Shown: positions 15,473 to 24,734, numbered from the stretch's first letter. The stretch: 32,355 bases of DNA from Limimaricola litoreus (GCF_024159025.1 NZ_JAMYXC010000038.1:1-32355), one strand, 5' to 3'. Program-made: numbers and translations. The notes: generated from the letters alone by a model not told the origin.

Positions 15473-16734
15473 GCACTCACCCTTTCGATCTTCGCGCCCA
15501 CTGCGCCGAGCTTCTCCTCGACATGCTCATAGCCGCGATCGAGGTGATAGACCCGGTTCACCACCGTCTCGCCCTCGGCCGCGAGGCCCGCAAGGATCAG
15601 CGACACGCTTGCGCGCAGGTCCGTCGCCATCACCGGCGCGCCCTTGAGTTTGTCGACGCCGGTCACCGTGGCATGGCCGCCCTGCACGTCGATCCGCGCC
15701 CCCATGCGCACCAGCTCGGGCGCATGCATGAAGCGGTTTTCGAAGATCTTCTCTTCGAGCCGCGAGGTGCCCTGCGCGGTGCAGAGCATCGCCATCATCT
15801 GCGCCTGCAGGTCGGTCGGAAAGCCGGGGAACGGCTCGGTGGTGACATCGACGGCGCGCGGCCGGTCGCCGCGCAGCCGCACCTTGAGCCCGGCCTCGGT
15901 CTCGGTCACGTCGATGCCCGCCGCGTCGAGCTTCTCGACGAAGGCGCCGATCAGTTCGAGCTTGCCACCAAGGCATTCCACTTCGCCACCGGTGAAGGCG
16001 GGTGCCAGCATGTAGGTGCCCAGCTCGATCCGGTCGGTGACGACGCGGTGCGTCGCGGCCCCCAGCCGATCGACACCCTGCACCTCGATGGTCGAGGTGC
16101 CCTCGCCCTCGATCTGTGCGCCCATCGCGCGCAGGCAGCGGGCGAGATCGATGATCTCGGGCTCGCGCGCGGCGTTCTCGATCACCGTGCCGCCGCGCGC
16201 CAGCGTCGCGGCCATCAGCACGTTCTCGGTCGCGCCCACGGAGGCAAAGCGCAGCGGTACGCGCCCGCCCCTGAGCCCGCCGCGCGCCAGCGCGTGCAGG
16301 TAGCCATCCTTGAGCTCGATCTCCGCGCCCAGCGCGGTCAGCGCCTCGATGTGTATGTCCATGGGGCGCGCGCCGATGGCGCAGCCGCCCGGCAGCGAGA
16401 CAACCGCCTCATGCGCGCGCGCCAGAAGCGGCCCGAGCACGAGGTTGGAGGCGCGCATCTTGCGCACGATCTCGTAATCGGCGCGGGTCGAGGCAAGGTC
16501 ATGCGTCGACATGGCGATGACCTTGCCGCCCTGCATCGAGGAGATCTCGGCTCCGAGCGATTCCAGAAGCTGCGTCATGGTGCGGATGTCCGAGAGGCGC
16601 GGCGCGTTGGTGAGCGTCAGCGGCTCTTCCGACAGCAGCGTGGCGGGCATCAGCGCGAGGCAGGCGTTCTTGGCGCCGGCGATCGGAATCTGGCCGCGCA
16701 GCTCGCTGCCGCCGCGTACGATGATCGAATCCAT
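15469..16734 (-). CDS. murA: UDP-N-acetylglucosamine 1-carboxyvinyltransferase (MurA)
   Basis: MurA transfers enolpyruvate from phosphoenolpyruvate to UDP-GlcNAc, the first committed step of peptidoglycan synthesis. The 421-residue product has [14 protein letters not shown] near the N-terminus, with the substrate lysine at about 22. It also has the loop [14 protein letters not shown] with the catalytic cysteine at about 118, the residue targeted by fosfomycin. [11 protein letters not shown] and [16 protein letters not shown] follow. Length is normal. It is preceded by a small basic-protein gene five bases upstream and followed by DUF2948. Confidence 0.97.
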   Translation of the reverse strand: MDSIIVRGGSELRGQIPIAGAKNACLALMPATLLSEEPLTLTNAPRLSDIRTMTQLLESLGAEISSMQGGKVIAMSTHDLASTRADYEIVRKMRASNLVLGPLLARAHEAVVSLPGGCAIGARPMDIHIEALTALGAEIELKDGYLHALARGGLRGGRVPLRFASVGATENVLMAATLARGGTVIENAAREPEIIDLARCLRAMGAQIEGEGTSTIEVQGVDRLGAATHRVVTDRIELGTYMLAPAFTGGEVECLGGKLELIGAFVEKLDAAGIDVTETEAGLKVRLRGDRPRAVDVTTEPFPGFPTDLQAQMMAMLCTAQGTSRLEEKIFENRFMHAPELVRMGARIDVQGGHATVTGVDKLKGAPVMATDLRASVSLILAGLAAEGETVVNRVYHLDRGYEHVEEKLGAVGAKIERVSA

Positions 16735-16739
16735 GCCTG

Positions 16740-16889
16740 CTACTCTTTCTCTTGCTCGTCATCCGGGTCCGCATCGCGCGCGCGGGCCTGGGCCTGGGCC
16801 TTGCGGCGGGCGATGTTGGCCTTGAGGGCCGCCTTGAGGCGGTCCTGGCGATCGGCCGCGCGGGGCGGGTCTTGGCGGGGTGTCTTCAT
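16740..16889 (-). CDS. Small basic hypothetical protein upstream of murA
   Basis: A 49-residue protein, [34 protein letters not shown] followed in sequence by a short Ala/Arg and acidic tail. It is strongly helical and positively charged in its first two thirds and acidic at the end. Similar short proteins are found before murA in related bacteria. Function unknown; nucleic-acid binding is only a guess from charge. It ends five bases before the murA start, consistent with one transcript. Confidence 0.7.
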   Translation of the reverse strand: MKTPRQDPPRAADRQDRLKAALKANIARRKAQAQARARDADPDDEQEKE

Positions 16890-16996
16890 GCTAGCGCAGA
16901 TAGCGTTCCCGCCCCATTGCGTCCAGTTCAAGGCGCCCGAACTTCGGCAGTTGGCAGGCAAACGCTGGCCCTTGCGTCAATCTGCGGAATTTCTGC

Positions 16997-17024
16997 TTGC
17001 GCTCACCGCACAGACAAGTAAAAG
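16997..17024 (+). promoter_or_regulatory. Putative tRNA-Thr promoter
   Basis: TTGCGC and TAAAAG are separated by 16 bp, and the -10 box ends 16 bases before the tRNA 5' end. Both hexamers are only partial matches to the sigma-70 consensus. Confidence 0.4.
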
Positions 17025-17040
17025 CCCGCCCAGACGAGAT

Positions 17041-17115
17041 GCTGCAGTAGCTCAGTGGTAGAGCACACCCTTGGTAAGGGTGAGGTCGAGAGTTCAATCC
17101 TCTCCTGCAGCACCA
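17041..17115 (+). tRNA. tRNA-Thr (GGT)
   Basis: The acceptor stem GCTGCAG/CTGCAGC, D arm GCTC/GAGC, anticodon stem CACCC/GGGTG with loop TTGGTAA (anticodon GGT), T arm GAGAG/CTCTC and an encoded CCA are all present. The length is 75 bases. No duplicated 3' end is seen downstream, so there is no sign of an integrated element. Confidence 0.97.
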
Positions 17116-17144
17116 TTTCCCCACGACATTGTCCGCACTGAAGC

Positions 17145-17169
17145 AGATTGACCCCACGTCAATCTTTTC
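17145..17169 (+). terminator. Rho-independent terminator of tRNA-Thr
   Basis: An eight-pair stem (AGATTGAC with GTCAATCT), a five-base loop and a T-rich run lie 29 bases after the tRNA end. Confidence 0.88.
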
Positions 17170-17251
17170 TGGTGGAATTGGTCGGAAATGGTTTGCAAAT
17201 CTGTCCGCCAACTCCCTTACTGGTTGTGTTTCTATTTTTTAGAGAGTTTCC

Positions 17252-17488
17252 ATGTATACAGTTGATCCGCTTCTGCCTCTCGCATTGCTGGGTATCGTTG
17301 CCTTGGCCGCGATTGCCCCATCGAATCCCCAAGGAACGCCTGAAAGCACGGCTGCCAAGCAACCTGACGAAAATCCGGGTGCCGGGGCACCGATCGCCGT
17401 TTCCTGTCATGGGTCGCCGTACCCCGTGGCATTCTGTTCGAATGCCGCGCCCTGGCCTGACACACCGATCTGGACGGTCGCATATTGA
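17252..17488 (+). CDS. Small hypothetical protein with one N-terminal membrane segment
   Basis: A 78-residue reading frame. After MYTVD comes a hydrophobic stretch (PLLPLALLGIVALAAIA) that could be a membrane anchor or uncleaved signal, then a Pro/Ala-rich region with two cysteines. The ribosome binding site is poor (AGAGAG). In favour are the A/T-rich upstream region typical of a promoter, a terminator just before it, and a GC-rich hairpin right after the stop codon. I do not recognise a family. It may be a lineage-specific gene or a chance frame. Confidence 0.4.
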   Translation: MYTVDPLLPLALLGIVALAAIAPSNPQGTPESTAAKQPDENPGAGAPIAVSCHGSPYPVAFCSNAAPWPDTPIWTVAY

Positions 17489-17493
17489 TGGCG

Positions 17494-17516
17494 GCGGCGG
17501 GGGCATTCCCCGCCGC
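17494..17516. terminator. GC-rich hairpin between convergent genes
   Basis: A nine-pair stem (GCGGCGGGG with CCCCGCCGC) and a five-base loop lie between the 78-residue frame and the end of the acyl-CoA synthetase gene. No T-run on either side, so termination efficiency is uncertain. Confidence 0.5.
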
Positions 17517-17542
17517 TCCCAACTCTACCTCAAGGCGAAACG

Positions 17543-19438
17543 TCAGTCGCCGATCCAGTCCCAGGGGCGGGTGAAGGCGCCCAGCGCCTTTGCGGCGTCG
17601 GCCTGCGTCGCGGTGCCGGTGCGGCGGATCTTGGCGACGAGGCCGCGGCGGCTGTCCTCGACCACCTCGGCCACCTCGGCGCCTACCCCGGCCGTCGCCA
17701 GCGCCTCGTCGTAAACACGCTGGATCGCCAGCTTGCGCAGCGCCGGCTTGAAGATCTTGCCCACGGCCGTCTTGGGCAGCTCGGGCAGGATCTCCAGATG
17801 ACGCGGCCGCGCCGCCCGCTCGGGCACATGCTCGCGCGCATAGTCGAGCAGCTCGGCCTGCGAGGCCTCCGCCCCCTCGCACAGCTCGACATAGACGCAA
17901 GGCACCTCGCCCGCATGGGCGTCGGGCTGGCCGATGGCGCCTGCAAAGGCGATGGCGGGGTGCGCGGCGAGCGCCTCCTCGATCTCGGCGGGGTCGATGT
18001 TGTGACCGCCCCGGATGATCAGGTCCTTGGCCCGGCCGGTGATCCAGACATAGCCGTCCGGGTCGATCCGCCCCAGATCGCCGGTGCGCAGGAACTGCCG
18101 CTCGTGCTCGGGGCCGGGCCAGTAGAGATCCTTGTTCTTGATCGGATCGGTATAGGTGCCGCCGCAGGACACGCCGGGGCTCGCGACGCAGATCTCGCCC
18201 ACCGTGTCGATAGGACAGTCCTCGCCGGTGGCGGGGTCGACGATGCGCACCTGCGTGTAGGGGAAGGGCACGCCGACCGAGCCCACCTTCTTCTCGCCTT
18301 CGGGCGGGTTGATCGAGACAAGACAGGTCGCCTCGGTCAGCCCGTAGCCTTCGCAGATGGTGACGCCCGCGGCCTCCTCGAAACGCTTGTAGAGCTCCAC
18401 TGGCAGCGGCGCCGAGCCGGAAAAGGCAAGGTTGAGCGACGAGATGTCGGCGTTCACCGGCCGCTGCATCAGCGCCGAGATCGCGGTCGGCACGGTGATC
18501 ATGAAGGTGACGTTCCAGCGCTCCACCAGCTTCCAGAAATTGTCGAACACCCCGTCGCCGCGATAGCCCGCAGGCGTCGGCAGGATCACATGCGCGCCGG
18601 AGGCGAGCGAGGACCCCATGATGACGATGGCGGCGAAGACGTGGAACATCGGCAGCGGGCAGATGATGTTGTCACGATCCGAGAACATCAGCCGCGCGCC
18701 GAGCCAGCCGTTGTAGACGATGCCGGAATAGTAGTGCTGCGCCACCTTGGGCATGCCGGTGGTGCCGCCGGTGTGGAACAGGGCCGCGACCCGGTCGCCC
18801 GGGCTGTCGGCGAAGGCGAGCTCGCGCGGGCGGCTGGCGATCTCGCGGTTGAAGTCGAGCACGCGGGCCTTGTGGCGCACCTCGACCTTGGGCCGGATCA
18901 GCGGCACGATCAGCTTCTTCACGCCGGTGAGATAGCGGTGCAGGTCGACTTCGAGCACCGTCTCGATATTGGGGGCGAGCGCCACCGCCTCGGCCGCCTT
19001 TTGCGCCACGTCGGTCTTGGGAAAGGCCTTGAGCGTGATTAGCACCTTGGCGTTGGTCTGCCGCAGGATCGCGGCGATCTGCCCCGCGTCGAGCAGCGGG
19101 TTGATCGGGTTGACCACGCCCGCGATCTGGCCGCCGAGATAGCTCAGGATCACCTCCGAGCAGTTGGGCAGCAAAAAGGCCACCACGTCGGTCTCGCCGA
19201 CGCCGAGCTCGCGCAGCAGGTTCGCGGTCTGGACCGATTTCTCATGCAGCTCGCGCCAGTTCAGCGTCTCGGCCCGGGCCTTGGGGTCCGACAGAAGCTG
19301 GAAGCTCAGCGCGTCGCGTTCGGGAAACGCCCTGGCCGTCCGCTCCAGCAGGCCGTGGGTGGTCTTGGGTTGTCCTTGCGCCTCCCAGCTGCCCTCGGCC
19401 TCGATCGCATCCCGATCGACCATGCCCGCAAAGCCCAT
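17543..19438 (-). CDS. Acyl-CoA synthetase (AMP-forming, long-chain fatty-acid type)
   Basis: The 631-residue product belongs to the ANL family, which activates a carboxylic acid as acyl-AMP and transfers it to coenzyme A. Motifs in order are LFHTGGTTGMPKVAQH (P-loop, residues about 219-234), YGLTEAT (about 363), the hinge region RTGDLGRIDPDGYVWITGR (about 447) and LPKTAVGKIFKPALR (about 550) with the catalytic lysine. The start at 19438 follows GGGAGGA. The acid substrate is not evident; length and pattern fit the long-chain or broad-range group. It is monocistronic, with 150 bp to the ABC transporter gene upstream. Confidence 0.9.
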   Translation of the reverse strand: MGFAGMVDRDAIEAEGSWEAQGQPKTTHGLLERTARAFPERDALSFQLLSDPKARAETLNWRELHEKSVQTANLLRELGVGETDVVAFLLPNCSEVILSYLGGQIAGVVNPINPLLDAGQIAAILRQTNAKVLITLKAFPKTDVAQKAAEAVALAPNIETVLEVDLHRYLTGVKKLIVPLIRPKVEVRHKARVLDFNREIASRPRELAFADSPGDRVAALFHTGGTTGMPKVAQHYYSGIVYNGWLGARLMFSDRDNIICPLPMFHVFAAIVIMGSSLASGAHVILPTPAGYRGDGVFDNFWKLVERWNVTFMITVPTAISALMQRPVNADISSLNLAFSGSAPLPVELYKRFEEAAGVTICEGYGLTEATCLVSINPPEGEKKVGSVGVPFPYTQVRIVDPATGEDCPIDTVGEICVASPGVSCGGTYTDPIKNKDLYWPGPEHERQFLRTGDLGRIDPDGYVWITGRAKDLIIRGGHNIDPAEIEEALAAHPAIAFAGAIGQPDAHAGEVPCVYVELCEGAEASQAELLDYAREHVPERAARPRHLEILPELPKTAVGKIFKPALRKLAIQRVYDEALATAGVGAEVAEVVEDSRRGLVAKIRRTGTATQADAAKALGAFTRPWDWIGD

Positions 19439-19588
19439 TCCCGTTCCTCCCTGTCGATTTCGCCCATCCGCCGCAAAGGCGGCTCCATCCCTGCGATGAG
19501 CATCTGTCCTGACCTTCGCGTCACGCAAGCATGACGCCGCGAAACCCCGCGCTGCGCAAGGTTTTTCCCCCGGGGCCCGCGTTCGGTG

Positions 19589-21385
19589 TTACTCGGCCGC
19601 CTCGGCCATGCCATCGGTGAATTGAAGCCGCGCCAGCCGGGCATAGAGCCCGCCTCCCGCGACAAGGTCGTCGTGGCTGCCCTGCGCCACGATCCGCCCC
19701 TCCTCGAAGACGAGGATGCGGTCGGCCTTCTTCACCGTGGCGAGCCTGTGCGCGACGATCAGCGTGGTGCGCCCGGTGGCCAGCCGATCGACCGCGCGCT
19801 GCACCAGCCGTTCGCTTTCGGCATCGAGCGCGCTTGTCGCCTCGTCCAAGAGCAGCACCGGCGCGTCGCGCAGGATCGCGCGGGCGATGGCGATGCGCTG
19901 TTTCTGCCCGCCCGAAAGCATCACGCCGCGCTCGCCGACCTGGCTGTCGTAGCCCTGCGGCAGAGCCATGAGGAATTCATGCGCCGCGGCGGCGCGGGCG
20001 GCGGCCTCGACCTCCTCGTCGCTCGCCTCGGGCCGGCCGAAACGGATGTTCTCGCGCGCGGTATCGGCGAAGATCACCGGATCCTGCGGCACCAGCGCCA
20101 TCTGGCGGCGGAACTCGGGGCGCGCCATCTCGCGCAGGTCGGTGCCGTCGAGCAGCACCCGCCCGGTGGCGGGATCCCAAAAGCGCAGCAAAAGCTGGAT
20201 CATCGTCGTCTTGCCCGCCCCCGAGGGGCCGACCAGCGCCACAGTCTCGCCGGGGCGGATGGTGACGGAGACATGGTCGAGCGCCGAGACATCGGGGCGC
20301 GAAGGGTAGGAAAAGGAGACATCCTCGAAGGCGATCTCGCCGCGCGCCTCGGGCGCGGGCCGGGGCTCTGTCGGCTCGGGCAGGCTGTCTTGGGCGTTCA
20401 ACAGCTCGACCAGACGCTCGGTGGCGCCGGCGGCGCGCTGCAACTCGCCCCAGATCTCGGTCAGCGCGCCCACCGCGCCCGCGACCATCACCGCGTAGAT
20501 GACGAACTGCACCAGAGCGCCCACCGTCATCGCGCCCGCGTTCACGTCGCGCGCACCGATCCACAGCACGCCGACGATGCCCGCGAAGATGAGGAAGATG
20601 ACGATCGCCGTCATCACCGCCCGCGTGCCGATCCGGCGGCGCGCGGCGACGAAGCTCTTTTCCGTCACCTCGTCGAACCGCGCGCGGCTGCGCGCCTCGT
20701 GGCTGTAGGCCTGCACTGTCTGCACCGACAGAAGCGTCTCCGAGGCGTTGCCCGAGGAGGCCGCGATCCAGTCCTGGTTCTCGCGCGACAGGCTGCGCAG
20801 GCGGCGACCCAGCACCACGATCGGCACGATGATGGCGGGCACGATCAGCAGCACCAGCCCGGTGAGCTTGGCCGAGGTCAGCAGCAGCAGCACCAGACCG
20901 CCGACGAGGATCAGGAGGTTCCTGAGCGCCACCGAGGCCGATGAGCCGATCACGCTGAGGATCAGCGTGGTGTCGGTGGTGATCCGGCTGAGCACCTCGC
21001 CGGTCATGATCTTCTCGTAGAAGGCGGGGCTCATGCCGACCATGCGCGCGAAGACGGCCTTGCGGATGTCGGTCACCACCCGTTCGCCCAGCCGGGTCAC
21101 GAGGTAGTAGCGCGCGGCCGTGCCCAGCGCGAGCAGCGCCGCCATGGCCAATGCCACGGCGAAGTAGCGGTCGAGCAACGCGCCGGTGTCGATTTCGAAA
21201 TTATCGACCACCCGGCGCACCGCGAGCGGCAGCGCGAGGCTGACGCAGGCGGTCAGCACCAGCGCCGCGATGGCGAGCGCCATGATCCCCCTGTAGGGCG
21301 CAAGGAAGGGCCAGAGCGCCTTGAGCGCGCCGACATCGCGCGACTTGGCGCGGTCCTCTTCACTGGTCTTGGGGGATCGGGCCAT
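19589..21385 (-). CDS. ABC transporter, fused permease/ATP-binding (MsbA-like exporter)
   Basis: A half-transporter of 598 residues. The N-terminal part (about 20-320) has six membrane helices of the exporter type 1 fold. The ATPase part has Walker A GPSGAGKTT (about 384), the Q-loop VPQDPVIFADT, signature LSGGQKQRIAIARA (about 487), Walker B VLLLDEATSALD (about 510) and the H-loop VAHRLATV. It should act as a homodimer exporting lipids, lipid A or hydrophobic compounds; the cargo is not evident. I use the ATG at 21385 behind GAGG; upstream starts are a TTG and an ATG without binding site. Transcription probably begins just upstream. Confidence 0.92.
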   Translation of the reverse strand: MARSPKTSEEDRAKSRDVGALKALWPFLAPYRGIMALAIAALVLTACVSLALPLAVRRVVDNFEIDTGALLDRYFAVALAMAALLALGTAARYYLVTRLGERVVTDIRKAVFARMVGMSPAFYEKIMTGEVLSRITTDTTLILSVIGSSASVALRNLLILVGGLVLLLLTSAKLTGLVLLIVPAIIVPIVVLGRRLRSLSRENQDWIAASSGNASETLLSVQTVQAYSHEARSRARFDEVTEKSFVAARRRIGTRAVMTAIVIFLIFAGIVGVLWIGARDVNAGAMTVGALVQFVIYAVMVAGAVGALTEIWGELQRAAGATERLVELLNAQDSLPEPTEPRPAPEARGEIAFEDVSFSYPSRPDVSALDHVSVTIRPGETVALVGPSGAGKTTMIQLLLRFWDPATGRVLLDGTDLREMARPEFRRQMALVPQDPVIFADTARENIRFGRPEASDEEVEAAARAAAAHEFLMALPQGYDSQVGERGVMLSGGQKQRIAIARAILRDAPVLLLDEATSALDAESERLVQRAVDRLATGRTTLIVAHRLATVKKADRILVFEEGRIVAQGSHDDLVAGGGLYARLARLQFTDGMAEAAE

Positions 21386-21480
21386 CGCCTGCCTCGCTGG
21401 GATCATTGCCAAGGCTGTCTAGACCCCGCGCCCCTGCATCACAAGCGATGCGCGTCTGGCGGGCAGTGGCCCGGCCCGGG

Positions 21481-22641
21481 TCAGGCCGGAACGGCCCCCG
21501 GATCGGCGGCCCGGCGGCGCAGCGCCATGACCGGCGGCAGGATCATGAGCAAGAGCAGCGCCACCGCGCCGAAGGCCGCGCGCAGGCCAAGCGCCTGCGA
21601 CAGCCCGCCCATCAGCACCGGCGCGATCAGAAAGGCGCAAAAGGCGATGACGGCGACGCGGGCGATCGCCTGCGCGCGCTGATGCGCCGCGACCATGCGG
21701 CCGGCCAGGGCAAGCCCCATCGGCCCGATCACCGAAATGCCGAGCCCCGTGACGGCAAAGCCCAGATAGGCCACCATCGGCACCGGCGCCATCGCCGCGA
21801 CGCTGATGCCGATGGCCGAGACCAGCGCCGCCATGCGGATCACCGCCGTCTCGCTGAGCCGCTCGGCCAGCGCCTGCCCGCCAAAGCGCCCGAGCGTCAT
21901 CGTCACGCCCAGGAGCGCGGGGCCGAGGGCGCCCTGCGCCGCGCCGCCGCCCAGCGTCCGCTCGATATGCAGCGCCGACCAGCTTTCGACCGTGGCCTCG
22001 CTGAGAAAGGCGATCATCACGATGATCCCGCACAGCACCACCGGCCAGAGCGGCAGGCGCGCCGCACCGCCCTCCTCCGGCACCGCCGCGGGGGCAGGCG
22101 CGCGCGACAGCAGCGGCAGGAAAAGCAGCGTCATCACCCCCACCCCGCCGAACACCGTCAGCATCGGCAGCCCCGCCTCGCGCGTCACGCCGGAGGCCAG
22201 CGCGGCGATACCGTAGGCCAGCGAGAACAGCCCGTGGTTGGCGTTCATCAAGGAACGGCCCGATTGCGCCTCGATCTGGCTCACCCGCGCGTTCATCACC
22301 ACGTCGCACAGCCCCGAGGCGACGCCGACGCCGATCATGCCCACCGCGAAGGCCAGCGGCGCCGTCGCCAGTGCGGGCGTGATCCAGGCCAGTGCCAGAA
22401 GCCCCGCCGCGACGGGGAGTGCGGCACGCCGCAAGGCGCGGTCGAACAGCGGCGCGAGCCACATCGTCGGGATCAGCCCGATCGAAGAGCCCAGCAGCAG
22501 CAGGCCGAAGGTCGCGTCCTCCACCCCGAGCCTGTCGCGGAACACCGGGACATGCGCGGCGAAGACGCCCCAATAGAGCCCCATGACGACGAAGGCGGCC
22601 CCCGGCGCGCGGGTCAGCAAAAGAGCGGAACGGATCGACAT
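21481..22641 (-). CDS. MFS transporter
   Basis: The 386-residue protein has about twelve hydrophobic segments and the general layout of the major facilitator superfamily. Examples are GLYWGVFAAHVPVFRDRLG in the first helix, GVASGLCDVVMNARV, and MNANHGLFSLAYGIAAL in the first half. It resembles the small MFS group annotated as YbjJ-like or fucose-permease-like. Substrate unknown. The start used (22641) gives a typical N-terminus; longer in-frame starts exist upstream. It is 95 bp from the ABC exporter on the same strand and may share a transcript. Confidence 0.85.
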   Translation of the reverse strand: MSIRSALLLTRAPGAAFVVMGLYWGVFAAHVPVFRDRLGVEDATFGLLLLGSSIGLIPTMWLAPLFDRALRRAALPVAAGLLALAWITPALATAPLAFAVGMIGVGVASGLCDVVMNARVSQIEAQSGRSLMNANHGLFSLAYGIAALASGVTREAGLPMLTVFGGVGVMTLLFLPLLSRAPAPAAVPEEGGAARLPLWPVVLCGIIVMIAFLSEATVESWSALHIERTLGGGAAQGALGPALLGVTMTLGRFGGQALAERLSETAVIRMAALVSAIGISVAAMAPVPMVAYLGFAVTGLGISVIGPMGLALAGRMVAAHQRAQAIARVAVIAFCAFLIAPVLMGGLSQALGLRAAFGAVALLLLMILPPVMALRRRAADPGAVPA

Positions 22642-22761
22642 GGCGCAGCGGTGACACGGCTTGCGCGCAAGGTCCAGAGACGCGGCGTCCATGCGCCGTT
22701 TTTTGCCCATGCAGGCCTTTCCAATCGGGGGATTCGGCGCTAAGGGCACAGGTTCTGAATC

Positions 22762-22788
22762 GGGCCATACACCCTTGGAGGATGGCCC
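22762..22788 (+). promoter_or_regulatory. Hairpin in the rplY leader
   Basis: GGGCCAT and ATGGCCC pair across 13 bases that contain a further CCT/AGG pairing. The hairpin lies 21 bases before the rplY start codon and just upstream of its GAAAGGA ribosome binding site, a place where it could tune translation. Confidence 0.4.
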
Positions 22789-22809
22789 ATCACCTGAAAG
22801 GACTTACCA

Positions 22810-23448
22810 ATGGCCAAAGAGATTCCGGATCTCGTCGCCACGGCACGCACGGGGACAGGCAAGGGGGCCGCTCGTCAGGCACGTCGCGAGAACCTCGTTC
22901 CGGGCATCGTGTATGGCGGCGGCGTCGACCCGCTCCCCATCAACCTGCCCTACAACGCGCTGATCAAGAAGCTGAAGGCGGGCCGTTTCCTGTCGACGCT
23001 GTTCAACCTCAAGGTCGAGGGCCAGGACGACGTGCGCGTCATCGCGCGCTCGGTGCAGCGCGACGTCGTCAAGGACCTGCCGACCCATGTGGACCTGCTG
23101 CGCCTGCGCCGCACCACGCGGATCAGCCTGTTCATCCACGTCGAATTCGAGAACCACAAGGAAGCCCCCGGCATCAAGCGCGGCGGCGTCCTCACCGTGG
23201 TCCGCCCCGAGGTCGAGCTGAACGTGCTCGCCGGCGAGATCCCCGAGCAGATCGTGGTCGACCTGACCGGCAAGCAGATCGGTGACGTGATCCACATCAG
23301 CGATGTCGAGCTGCCCGCCGGCGCCAAGCCGACGATCGACCGCGACTTCGTGATCGCCAACATCTCCGCCCCCTCGAAGCTGGCCGCGGCCGCCGAAGAG
23401 GAAGAGGCCGCCGACGAGGTCGAGGCGACCGAGCAGAAGGACGCCTGA
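22810..23448 (+). CDS. rplY: 50S ribosomal protein L25 / general stress protein Ctc
   Basis: L25/Ctc binds 5S rRNA on the large ribosomal subunit. The 212-residue product has the N-terminal L25 domain ([26 protein letters not shown], and HVDLLRL). A C-terminal TL5-type beta domain follows ([35 protein letters not shown]). It ends in a Glu/Ala-rich tail. This is the long, two-domain form. The start follows GAAAGGA. It ends in a strong terminator, and pth lies immediately downstream, the usual pairing. Confidence 0.96.
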   Translation: MAKEIPDLVATARTGTGKGAARQARRENLVPGIVYGGGVDPLPINLPYNALIKKLKAGRFLSTLFNLKVEGQDDVRVIARSVQRDVVKDLPTHVDLLRLRRTTRISLFIHVEFENHKEAPGIKRGGVLTVVRPEVELNVLAGEIPEQIVVDLTGKQIGDVIHISDVELPAGAKPTIDRDFVIANISAPSKLAAAAEEEEAADEVEATEQKDA

Positions 23449-23471
23449 TCGCTTCTGCGATACCGGTGAGG

Positions 23472-23498
23472 AAACGGGGCCCTTCGGGGCCCCGTTTT
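23472..23498 (+). terminator. Rho-independent terminator after rplY
   Basis: An 11-pair stem (AAACGGGGCCC with GGGCCCCGTTT) capped by a TTCG tetraloop, followed by T. It separates rplY from pth. Confidence 0.92.
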
Positions 23499-23527
23499 GC
23501 GTTCGGCCCCATTTGCGTTCGGCCCCA
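23496..23527. repeat. Exact tandem duplication of 16 bp
   Basis: The unit TTTGCGTTCGGCCCCA occurs twice head to tail with no mismatch, starting inside the T-run of the rplY terminator and ending before the pth start region. It looks like a recent slippage duplication. Confidence 0.9.
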
Positions 23528-23564
23528 CTGGTCCCGCCCGGCTCCGCGCGCTAGCTTGCGCGCC

Positions 23565-24275
23565 ATGAAACTCTTCGTCGGACTTGGAAACCCGGGCGGC
23601 AAATACGCCCAGAACCGTCACAACATCGGCTTCATGGCCGTGGACCGGATCGCCGCCGATCACGGATTCTCGCCTTGGCGCGCGAAGTTCCAGGGCGAGA
23701 TCGCCGAGGGTCGCCTCGGCTCGGAGAAGGTGCTGCTGCTCAAGCCCATGACCTTCATGAACCTGTCGGGCCAGTCGGTCGGCGAAGCCGCGCGCTTTCA
23801 CAAGCTCGACAGCACTGACATCTGCGTCTTTCACGACGAGATCGACCTCGCGCCGGGGCGGCTCAAGACCAAGGCGGGCGGCGGGCATGCGGGCCACAAC
23901 GGGCTGCGCTCGATCCACCAGCATCTGGGTCCGCATTACGACCGGGTGCGCATGGGCGTGGGCCATCCCGGCCACAAGGATGCAGTGCCGGGCTATGTGC
24001 TCAAGGATTTCGCCAAGGCCGACGAGGCCTGGCTCGACGACATGTTGCGTGGCATCTCGGACGGGGCGGCATCGCTTGCCGCGGGCGACGATGCGCGCTT
24101 TCTCAACGCCGTGGCGCTTCGGCTGAACCCGCCCCGCTCGGGGGGCGGCACGAAGGGCGCGGGCGCGAAGGACAAGGTTTCGCCCGTCCCGGCCCCTGCG
24201 AAAGCCCCGCTCTCCGAGCCGGACGCCTCGGATGACCGCTCGGCCCTTCAGAAGCTGGCGGACCGCTTCAGGTGA
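23565..24275 (+). CDS. pth: Peptidyl-tRNA hydrolase
   Basis: Pth releases tRNA from prematurely dropped peptidyl-tRNA. The 236-residue product starts [22 protein letters not shown], holding the catalytic His at about 19 and Asn at about 9. It has [22 protein letters not shown] with the conserved Asp near 91, and [12 protein letters not shown]. The core is of normal size; the last 45 or so residues (Gly/Pro/Ala-rich, ending [12 protein letters not shown]) are an extension common in alphaproteobacteria. It follows rplY by 116 bp, including a terminator, so it probably has its own promoter or relies on read-through. Confidence 0.96.
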   Translation: MKLFVGLGNPGGKYAQNRHNIGFMAVDRIAADHGFSPWRAKFQGEIAEGRLGSEKVLLLKPMTFMNLSGQSVGEAARFHKLDSTDICVFHDEIDLAPGRLKTKAGGGHAGHNGLRSIHQHLGPHYDRVRMGVGHPGHKDAVPGYVLKDFAKADEAWLDDMLRGISDGAASLAAGDDARFLNAVALRLNPPRSGGGTKGAGAKDKVSPVPAPAKAPLSEPDASDDRSALQKLADRFR

Positions 24276-24357
24276 GCCGGATGCGCGGCGACAAAGACCG
24301 CGACAGATCGGCACCGGCCTATCATATCCCGACGCGCCCCAATCCGTGGAAACCCAC

Positions 24358-24726
24358 ATGAAGATGGATGAAAAGACCAACGTTCTGGGCGGCGCACTGG
24401 CCCCCTGCTCGACCGATCCGGTGACCGGCTTCTTTCGAGACGGGCATTGCAACACCTGCGACGAGGATGCGGGAAGCCATACCGTCTGCGCAGTGATGAC
24501 GGCGGAGTTTCTCGCCTATTCCAAATATGTCGGCAATGATCTGAGCACGCCACGGCCCGAATTCGGCTTTGCCGGGCTGAAGCCCGGGGATCGCTGGTGT
24601 CTGTGTGCGGGGCGTTTCGCCCAGGCACATGACGAAGGCTGCGCACCGCGTGTTCACCTGGCCGCCACCCATGCCCGCGCTCTGGAGATCGTCCCGATCG
24701 AAGTGCTCGAGGCCCATGCGGAATGA
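24358..24726 (+). CDS. DUF2237 family protein
   Basis: The 122-residue product matches the DUF2237 family closely. It has NVLGGALAPCSTDPVTGFFR, the cysteine pair in HCNTCDEDAGSHTVCAVMT, the SKYVGNDLSTPRPEFGF segment and PGDRWCLCAGRF. Conserved cysteines lie at about 17, 31, 34, 44, 81 and 83 and suggest metal binding or redox chemistry, which is inference. Function unknown. The start is set by family length; the ribosome binding site is weak. It lies 82 bp after pth. Confidence 0.88.
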   Translation: MKMDEKTNVLGGALAPCSTDPVTGFFRDGHCNTCDEDAGSHTVCAVMTAEFLAYSKYVGNDLSTPRPEFGFAGLKPGDRWCLCAGRFAQAHDEGCAPRVHLAATHARALEIVPIEVLEAHAE

Positions 24727-24734
24727 CACGAAAT

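Noticed and set aside
15448-17061. Frame of 537 codons opposite murA
   Set aside because: Shadow of murA; runs into the tRNA-Thr region and shows no protein features.
17041-17540. tRNA-Thr as the attachment site of an integrated element
   Set aside because: No second copy of the tRNA 3' end and no integrase or mobile genes in the window.
19586-20944. Frame of 452 codons opposite the ABC exporter
   Set aside because: Arg/His/Gln-rich shadow of a clear ATPase gene with Walker motifs on the other strand.
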